From Candidatus Peregrinibacteria bacterium (GTDB lineage: Bacteria; Patescibacteriota; Gracilibacteria; UBA1369; LOWO2-01-FULL-3), in NCBI GenBank assembly GCA_016186245.1, contig JACPLZ010000046.1, forward strand, positions 1 to 27,772: DNA of 27,772 nucleotides, given 5' to 3'. The first letter of the stretch is position 1. The number at the start of each line of letters is the position of its first letter. The translations under genes were made by a program, and so were the position numbers. The notes under the pieces were generated by a model, which searched no databases, had not been told where the DNA came from, and was given only the letters and a program-made list of their open reading frames with translations. Positions 22,522 through 27,772 of the stretch are shown here, piece by piece.

Positions 22522-25500
22522 ATGAATAACTATTCCGAGGATTTTCTCGTCGAACAACCAGCAATAAAAGTCTTTGCAGAGTTGGGTTATGAAACTCAGA
22601 ACTGTTTTGATGAAAAATTTGGAGACAATCCTACGCTCGGACGAAAAGAGATGAATGACGTGGCGCTTTTGCCTCGTTTGGAAGCCGCTTTGGAGAAAAT
22701 CAATCCGCAATTACCACGTAAAGCTCTGCAAATGGGCGTACAGGAGATTTTGAGAAGTCGTGGACACTTGGGCTTTGCGCAAGCCAACAAAGAGCTATAC
22801 GGACTGATAAAGAACGGTATCAAGGTGAGTGTTGTTGACGATGAGACAACAGAAAATGAAGATTACACCGTGAAAGTGGTAGATTTTAACAATCCAGACA
22901 ACAACAATTTCTTTTTAGGTTCACAGTTCTGGATTGCCGGAGAGATGTATAAACGTCGTGCCGACCTTGTGGGCTTTGTGAATGGGTTGCCGATGATTTT
23001 TATTGAGCTCAAGGCTTCACATAAAAATTTAAAACACGCTTTTAACGATAATTTCAGAGATTATAAAAGCACTGTGCCTCAGCTTTTTTGGTTCAACGCT
23101 TTTGTTATTATTTCCAACGGCATTGAAACAAAAATCGGCTCGATTACTTCGGAGTGGGAACATTTTAATGATTGGAAGAAAATTAACAATGAAGGAGAAA
23201 AAGGCGTTGTTTCGATGGATACGATGTTTAAAGGAACATGCGAGAAAAAGAAATTTTTGGATATTCTCGAAAATTTTATTCTTTTTGACAATCCACATGG
23301 CGACATTGTGAAGGTGCTTGCCAGAAATCACCAGTTTTTAGGCGTAAACGGTGCGATTGAAGATTTTTCTAAAGCTAAAAAATCAGATGGAAAAATCGGT
23401 GTGTTTTGGCACACACAAGGAAGCGGAAAGAGTATTTCGATGGTGTTCTTTGCTCAAAAAATTCTCAGAAAATTTGAAGGAAATTACACTTTTGTTGTAG
23501 TAACCGACCGGCAGGAGCTTGATGGGCAAATTTACAAGCAGTTTGCGAGTGCAGGCGTAACAACAGAGGAGGAAGATAAAATTCACGCAAACAGCAGTCG
23601 ACATTTACAAGAGCTTTTACAGGAAGACCACAGGCTTGTTTTTACTTTGATTCAGAAATTCCGAACTGAAAGACAGGGCGAAGTTTATCCAGAGCTTTCA
23701 GGGCGAGACGATATTATTGTTATGACCGATGAAGCTCACAGGAGCCAATATGAAGTTTTTGCTTTGAACATGAGAAATGCTTTGCCAAAAGCAAATTTCA
23801 TTGGGTTTACCGGTACGCCATTAATTAAAGGCGAATCTGAAAAAACCAAAGAAGTTTTTGGTGATTATGTCAGCGTTTACAATTTTAGACAGTCAATCGA
23901 AGACAAGGCGACGGTTCCGCTTTATTACGAAAATCGGATTCCAGAGCTTCAACTCAAAAATCAGGATTTGGAAGACGACCTCGAAAAGCTCATTGAAGAA
24001 GCGGAACTGGATGAAGCTCAGGAGGAAAAACTCGAAAAAGAATTTGCTCGCCAGTATCACCTTATTACTCGCGAAGACAGGCTCGAAAAGATTGCCGAGG
24101 ACATTGTAAATCACTTCTTTAATCGTGGAGAGAGAGGCAAAGCGATGGTTGTTTCGATTGATAAAACAACAGCGTTCCGAATGTACGATAAAGTCCAAAA
24201 ATACGTAAATTTGTATATTGAAAAACTCGAAGGAGAGCTGAAAGGCGCTGATGATGAAAAGTGGGAGCAAACTGTTATTAAGCTTAAAGAAGCTAAGGAA
24301 ACAGATATGGCGGTTATTGTGAGTCAGGAGCAAAACGAGATTGAAAATTACAAAGCCAAAGGGATTGATGTAACCCCTCACAGAAAGCGCATGGTAAAGG
24401 AGGATATGGAAAAAAAATTTAAAGATTCAGAGAGTCAGCTTCGAATAGTGTTTGTTTGCAATATGTGGCTTACCGGTTTTGATGTGCCTTCGCTTTCGAC
24501 AATTTATCTCGATAAGCCAATGAAGAATCATTCGCTTATGCAGGCGATTGCCAGAGCAAACAGAGTTTTTGAGGACAAAAATAACGGACTGATTGTCGAT
24601 TATATTGGGGTATTCAGGAGCTTGCAGAAAGCGCTTTCAATTTACGCCACAGACCAAAGCGGTGAATTTAATGAAGATGACGGTCCGATTTTGCCGAAAG
24701 AGGATTTGATTGAAGAACTCAAAAAGGAACTTGGAAGAGCGCAGGAGTTTTGTAAAGACCATCGCGTTGATGTTTCCTTGATTATGAAATCTGAGCCGTT
24801 GGAGCGACTTGGTTTACTTGAAAAGGCTGTTGATAACATTTTGATCACAGAGGAGAGTAAGAAAAATTATTCAGCAATTGTGAATACAGTTGGCCGACTT
24901 TTTAAGGCTATTTTACCGGATAAAAGAGCGAATGAATTCTTGGAGGAAGTAACGGCTTTAAAAGTGATTTTAGCTCGTATTCAGGATTTGGAGCCCAAAG
25001 CGGACATTGACGAGGTAAGAGAGCAGATTGAAGACCTTCTGGACGAATCAATCGAGACAGGCGGTTATAACATTACGACACTTGCAAAAATAGACCTTAG
25101 TCAGATTGATTTTGAAAAATTGCGTGAGTATTTCCAGAAAAAACAAAAAAATATCGCTGTCGAGGCTTTGAAAACGAAACTTGAGGAAAAACTCAAGGAG
25201 ATGGTCAAAATCAATCCGTCCCGCATGAAGTTTATGGAAAAATTCCAGATGTTGCTTGATGAGTATAATCTCGGCTCTCAAAATATCGAATCATTGTTTG
25301 ATAAGCTGGTGGCTCTTGTAAATGAGCTTTCAGATGAAGAAAAGCGCCATGTCTCTGAAAAATTGACTGAGGAGGAATTGGCTTTATTTGATATTCTTTC
25401 AAAGCCGGATTTGAAAGACAAGGAACGAAAACAAGTGAAAAAAGCAGTCAAAGATTTATTGAACAAATTGAAGTGGGAAAAATTAGTGATGGACTGGAAA

Positions 25501-25671
25501 AAGACTCAACAAAGACGGGCTTCTGTGATTGTTACTGTTCGTACTGTGCTTGACGATAATCTGCCCAGAAGTTACGAAAAGAAAATTTATGAGCAGAAGT
25601 GTGATGCTGTATACAAACATTTGTACGATAGTTATGAGGGAGCTGGAAAATGTATTTATGCAAATGCATAA
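22522..25671 (+). CDS. hsdR: type I restriction system, endonuclease/translocase subunit HsdR
   Basis: 1049-aa motor and nuclease subunit that translocates and cuts unmethylated DNA. N-terminal PD-(D/E)xK nuclease with D148 in RADLVGF and E162-L-K164 in IFIELKAS. SF2 helicase follows: Walker A TQGSGKS (298-304), DEAH (403-406), FTGTPL (429-434), and the second RecA domain with QAIARANRVFEDKNNG. A long helical C-terminus (about 760-1049) binds the methyltransferase. Length is normal for the family and no motif is damaged, so the enzyme should be active. Confidence 0.97.
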   Translation: MNNYSEDFLVEQPAIKVFAELGYETQNCFDEKFGDNPTLGRKEMNDVALLPRLEAALEKINPQLPRKALQMGVQEILRSRGHLGFAQANKELYGLIKNGIKVSVVDDETTENEDYTVKVVDFNNPDNNNFFLGSQFWIAGEMYKRRADLVGFVNGLPMIFIELKASHKNLKHAFNDNFRDYKSTVPQLFWFNAFVIISNGIETKIGSITSEWEHFNDWKKINNEGEKGVVSMDTMFKGTCEKKKFLDILENFILFDNPHGDIVKVLARNHQFLGVNGAIEDFSKAKKSDGKIGVFWHTQGSGKSISMVFFAQKILRKFEGNYTFVVVTDRQELDGQIYKQFASAGVTTEEEDKIHANSSRHLQELLQEDHRLVFTLIQKFRTERQGEVYPELSGRDDIIVMTDEAHRSQYEVFALNMRNALPKANFIGFTGTPLIKGESEKTKEVFGDYVSVYNFRQSIEDKATVPLYYENRIPELQLKNQDLEDDLEKLIEEAELDEAQEEKLEKEFARQYHLITREDRLEKIAEDIVNHFFNRGERGKAMVVSIDKTTAFRMYDKVQKYVNLYIEKLEGELKGADDEKWEQTVIKLKEAKETDMAVIVSQEQNEIENYKAKGIDVTPHRKRMVKEDMEKKFKDSESQLRIVFVCNMWLTGFDVPSLSTIYLDKPMKNHSLMQAIARANRVFEDKNNGLIVDYIGVFRSLQKALSIYATDQSGEFNEDDGPILPKEDLIEELKKELGRAQEFCKDHRVDVSLIMKSEPLERLGLLEKAVDNILITEESKKNYSAIVNTVGRLFKAILPDKRANEFLEEVTALKVILARIQDLEPKADIDEVREQIEDLLDESIETGGYNITTLAKIDLSQIDFEKLREYFQKKQKNIAVEALKTKLEEKLKEMVKINPSRMKFMEKFQMLLDEYNLGSQNIESLFDKLVALVNELSDEEKRHVSEKLTEEELALFDILSKPDLKDKERKQVKKAVKDLLNKLKWEKLVMDWKKTQQRRASVIVTVRTVLDDNLPRSYEKKIYEQKCDAVYKHLYDSYEGAGKCIYANA

Positions 25672-25697
25672 CTTATTATAAATTAGCACCAAAAAAT

Positions 25698-26081
25698 ATG
25701 AGATCAGCTACACAATTTATATTCATAAAAGAAAATCAATTTAAAAAAGACCTTGAGAAAAAAAGGTTAATCGGAATGAAAGACATCAGTCGTGAAGGAA
25801 AACACGGTTTTTTAAGAGAAGCGTGGACGTTTATGGTGCAACATAATCTTGAGACTAAAGTATTTGTGATTGAAAGATTAAGAAGGGCGGAAATTCAAGG
25901 GACAACCGTACATAAAAAGATAAAAATCGGAGACATTGAATATAGAGTTGGTTATTACATCGTTGGTCATATACGAAAAGCAAAAGGACGTTGGATGTGG
26001 GGCCAATTTTGCCCGTTAATTCCACAGAGGGATTTTGATAAATTGATCAAGAAAGCTCGGAAGGAAAAAACTATAATTTAA
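25698..26081 (+). CDS. hypothetical basic protein, 127 aa
   Basis: Not recognised. It is lysine-rich, with two central beta-like stretches (TKVFVIERLRRAEIQGTT, then IEYRVGYYIVGHIRKAKGRWMWG). An earlier in-frame ATG at 25650 would overlap the end of hsdR by 22 nt; I chose the ATG at 25698 because the added residues are unlike the rest. It sits 26 bp behind hsdR and 4 nt before the nuclease gene, so it belongs to the operon. A nucleic-acid-binding role would fit its charge but is a guess. Confidence 0.65.
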   Translation: MRSATQFIFIKENQFKKDLEKKRLIGMKDISREGKHGFLREAWTFMVQHNLETKVFVIERLRRAEIQGTTVHKKIKIGDIEYRVGYYIVGHIRKAKGRWMWGQFCPLIPQRDFDKLIKKARKEKTII

Positions 26082-26085
26082 TTCC

Positions 26086-26838
26086 ATGTCTCAATACTAC
26101 AATCCCCACCGCACACGAAACCTCTACATTCCCAAGAGCAAGGAGCCGTTCAAAGTCTCACGCTCAAAAATCGACCTATTCATCGAATGTCCGCGCTGTT
26201 TTTACATTGATCGCAGGCTTGGAACAGGAAGACCTCCTGGTTATCCATTCTCGCTCAATTCTGCCGTTGATACGCTTCTTAAGAAAGAGTTTGATATTCA
26301 TCGCGCGGCGAAGTCCGCGCATCCGATTATGGACGCTTACGGCGTGAATGCGGTACCATTCAAGCATGAAATGATGGATGAGTGGCGTGAGAATTTCAAG
26401 GGTGTTCAATTCCTACATAAGCCAACAAATTTAATCATTACTGGTGCTGTTGATGATGTTTGGGTAAATCCCAAAAAAGAACTGATTGTTGTTGATTACA
26501 AAGCGACTGCAGTAAATAAAGAGGTAACCCTCGAAGATGAATGGAAAGAGGGTTACAAACGCCAAATGGAAGTTTATCAATGGCTTCTTAGGCAAAACGG
26601 CTTCACGGTTAGTAATACTGGATATTTTGTTTATGCTAATGGCTCAACCGAGAGTGAAGCTTTTGATGGCAAACTGGAGTTTGATGTGACATTACTGCCT
26701 TATGAAGGCAGTGATGACTGGATAGAGCCCACAATTAAAAAAATACATAAGTGTTTAAATAACGATATTGCGCCAGAAGCTGGAGAAGGTTGTGATTATT
26801 GCGCATACAGAGAAGCAATTATTTCTTTAATAACTTAA
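26086..26838 (+). CDS. Cas4/RecB-like PD-(D/E)xK nuclease with paired CxxC motifs
   Basis: 250-aa nuclease of the PDDEXK_1/Cas4 type. SRSKIDLFIECPRCFYIDRR opens the domain (25-44), the metal site is D123 in GAVDD and D137-Y-K139 in VVDYKAT, followed by the Q160/Y164 helix (KRQMEVYQWLL). Two cysteine pairs, C35/C38 and C236/C239, could hold an iron-sulfur cluster as in Cas4 and AddB. There is no CRISPR array or other cas gene in the window, so this is a stand-alone nuclease in a restriction operon. It may process DNA ends after HsdR cutting (inference). Confidence 0.85.
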   Translation: MSQYYNPHRTRNLYIPKSKEPFKVSRSKIDLFIECPRCFYIDRRLGTGRPPGYPFSLNSAVDTLLKKEFDIHRAAKSAHPIMDAYGVNAVPFKHEMMDEWRENFKGVQFLHKPTNLIITGAVDDVWVNPKKELIVVDYKATAVNKEVTLEDEWKEGYKRQMEVYQWLLRQNGFTVSNTGYFVYANGSTESEAFDGKLEFDVTLLPYEGSDDWIEPTIKKIHKCLNNDIAPEAGEGCDYCAYREAIISLIT

Positions 26839-26840
26839 TT

Positions 26841-27218
26841 ATGAGCGACAAAAAACATATAGGTTTTTATATACAGTACAATTGGCCACCAACAAAAAAT
26901 TCAATATCCGGAATAAGTGCCAGTCCTTACAACGCCAAGTTAAAAATAAGAGTATTGGCTGAAAGTAAAGACAAACCAGGCGAGCGTTATACATTTACTG
27001 AAATAGTTAAAGGATTTCATTCTGTAGATGAAGTATCAAAACTTTTATCAGAAGGAGCTTCTAAGGGCAGGTATCTCACAGGAGATATTTTTTACATAGA
27101 AGTTAAAAACGAAGAGACAGGTGAGATCAAGGGTATGAGACTAAATGCTGTTGAAAAAGTGCCCTCTCATGCGAAAGGACCAACTCATGTAAGTACTCAA
27201 TATTTTTTTGAAGTGTAA
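26841..27218 (+). CDS. hypothetical protein, 125 aa
   Basis: Not recognised. A compact, mainly beta-strand-like protein (GFYIQYNWPPTKNSIS, LKIRVLAESKDKPGERYTF, GDIFYIEVKNEETGEIKGM) with no membrane segment or catalytic motif. The ATG at 26841 is two bases after the nuclease stop; an upstream frame-compatible start inside that gene is less likely. Operon position suggests a partner of the nuclease or of the following gene. Confidence 0.6.
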   Translation: MSDKKHIGFYIQYNWPPTKNSISGISASPYNAKLKIRVLAESKDKPGERYTFTEIVKGFHSVDEVSKLLSEGASKGRYLTGDIFYIEVKNEETGEIKGMRLNAVEKVPSHAKGPTHVSTQYFFEV

Positions 27219-27229
27219 ACTTACATTCT

Positions 27230-27640
27230 ATGGATAGAGACATAAATAAATCACAAGAAGAGTTACACATTGATATATTCGAGAATGTAGAAGAAGGAAG
27301 AAGTCAAACAACAGAGAAGTTTTTGTTCTATGTGAAATATTCTCCATTTAAGGGGTTATTTTTGAGGCTCAAAAAGCTCTTAATCATCTTGATAGAAAAG
27401 TTCTTCAAACGCAATTTTACAAAATTTTGGATTCCATACATTGGACTAAATATTACAAAAAAAGAAATACAGATTTTTGAACGATTCGGACATAACCCCC
27501 CTACACGACCACTTGGAAAACTTGTAATCGATGATAAGGATACTTGGTATGGATGCAAAATTTCAGATACTGAAACACAAGAATCAAAAATTATAGAACT
27601 TATTTTAGATAAGAAAAAATTTTTAAATTTAGTGAATTAA
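27230..27640 (+). CDS. hypothetical protein, 136 aa
   Basis: Not recognised. It has an acidic N-terminus and a hydrophobic-basic segment (GLFLRLKKLLIILIEKFFKR, about 42-61) that could be an amphipathic, membrane-associated helix. A polar C-terminal half follows. It is very AT-rich compared with the chromosomal genes on the left. It is the last gene of the operon, 11 bp after the previous one, and its stop is 21 bp before the right inverted repeat. Confidence 0.55.
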   Translation: MDRDINKSQEELHIDIFENVEEGRSQTTEKFLFYVKYSPFKGLFLRLKKLLIILIEKFFKRNFTKFWIPYIGLNITKKEIQIFERFGHNPPTRPLGKLVIDDKDTWYGCKISDTETQESKIIELILDKKKFLNLVN

Positions 27641-27661
27641 CTCATCCAGTCCACTCCAATT

Positions 27662-27772
27662 CCAGCCCCGAAAAAGGAGGAGATTTGAGCGTGGCTTTTT
27701 TTGCGCGCCGCCCGCCCCCTTTCGGGCGGCGCGAGGCTCAGCACATCAGTGCGCCAGCGTGCGTTGCCCCCT
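27662..27772. repeat. 111-bp inverted repeat, right arm, cut by window end
   Basis: Exact reverse complement of 16164-16274, still matching at the last base of the window. It contains a mirrored copy of the 10-bp hairpin (27704-27733) and the first arm of the 15-bp hairpin. The full repeat length is therefore unknown. Confidence 0.93.

Overview
The window looks like a piece of chromosome from a small-genome bacterium, probably of the Candidate Phyla Radiation (Parcubacteria/Peregrinibacteria-like). I base this on the style of the S-layer-homology, LCP and serine-recombinase proteins, the HNH protein type, the near absence of Shine-Dalgarno sequences and several starts only 6-11 nt behind a good -10 box. 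TGA is used as a stop, so this is not a UGA-recoding lineage. The lineage is an inference, not a measurement.

Positions 1-14230 are ordinary chromosome. In order they hold a minus-strand group (SLH-domain surface protein, small membrane protein, NAD-type malic enzyme cut by the window start), hisS, an HNH protein on the plus strand, an orphan 127-aa gene, tsaD, the divergent CCA-adding enzyme, and a tight minus-strand group: LCP ligase-like protein, HExxH protein, RlmD-type rRNA methyltransferase, bactofilin-like membrane protein. Dispersed repeats are scattered through it: a 21-bp tandem array, a MITE-like palindromic element and half-copy, and a 22-bp repeat found once upstream of hisS and once inside tsaD in frame.

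At 14231-14305 lies tRNA-Gly(TCC), and from its 3' end onward the window is a mobile element. A large serine recombinase gene ends inside the tRNA. The last 92 bp of the tRNA/recombinase junction is repeated perfectly, inverted, behind the recombinase gene (15971-16062). A 350-bp stretch rich in perfect hairpins follows.

A plus-strand defence operon fills 16379-27640: Xre-type regulator, hsdM, DUF3800 protein, zinc-ribbon plus deoxyribosyltransferase/TIR-like protein, hsdS, AAA ATPase with a C-terminal HEPN-like motif, hsdR, a small protein, a Cas4/RecB-like nuclease and two unknown small proteins. It is bounded by perfect inverted repeats of at least 111 bp (16164-16274 and 27662-27772), the right one still matching when the window stops.

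The most interesting reading is a serine-recombinase element in tRNA-Gly carrying a type I restriction system with several nested accessory effectors. The ATPase sits between hsdS and hsdR, the place that the anticodon nuclease PrrC occupies in the classical prr locus. Joint function is inferred from gene order and motifs only.
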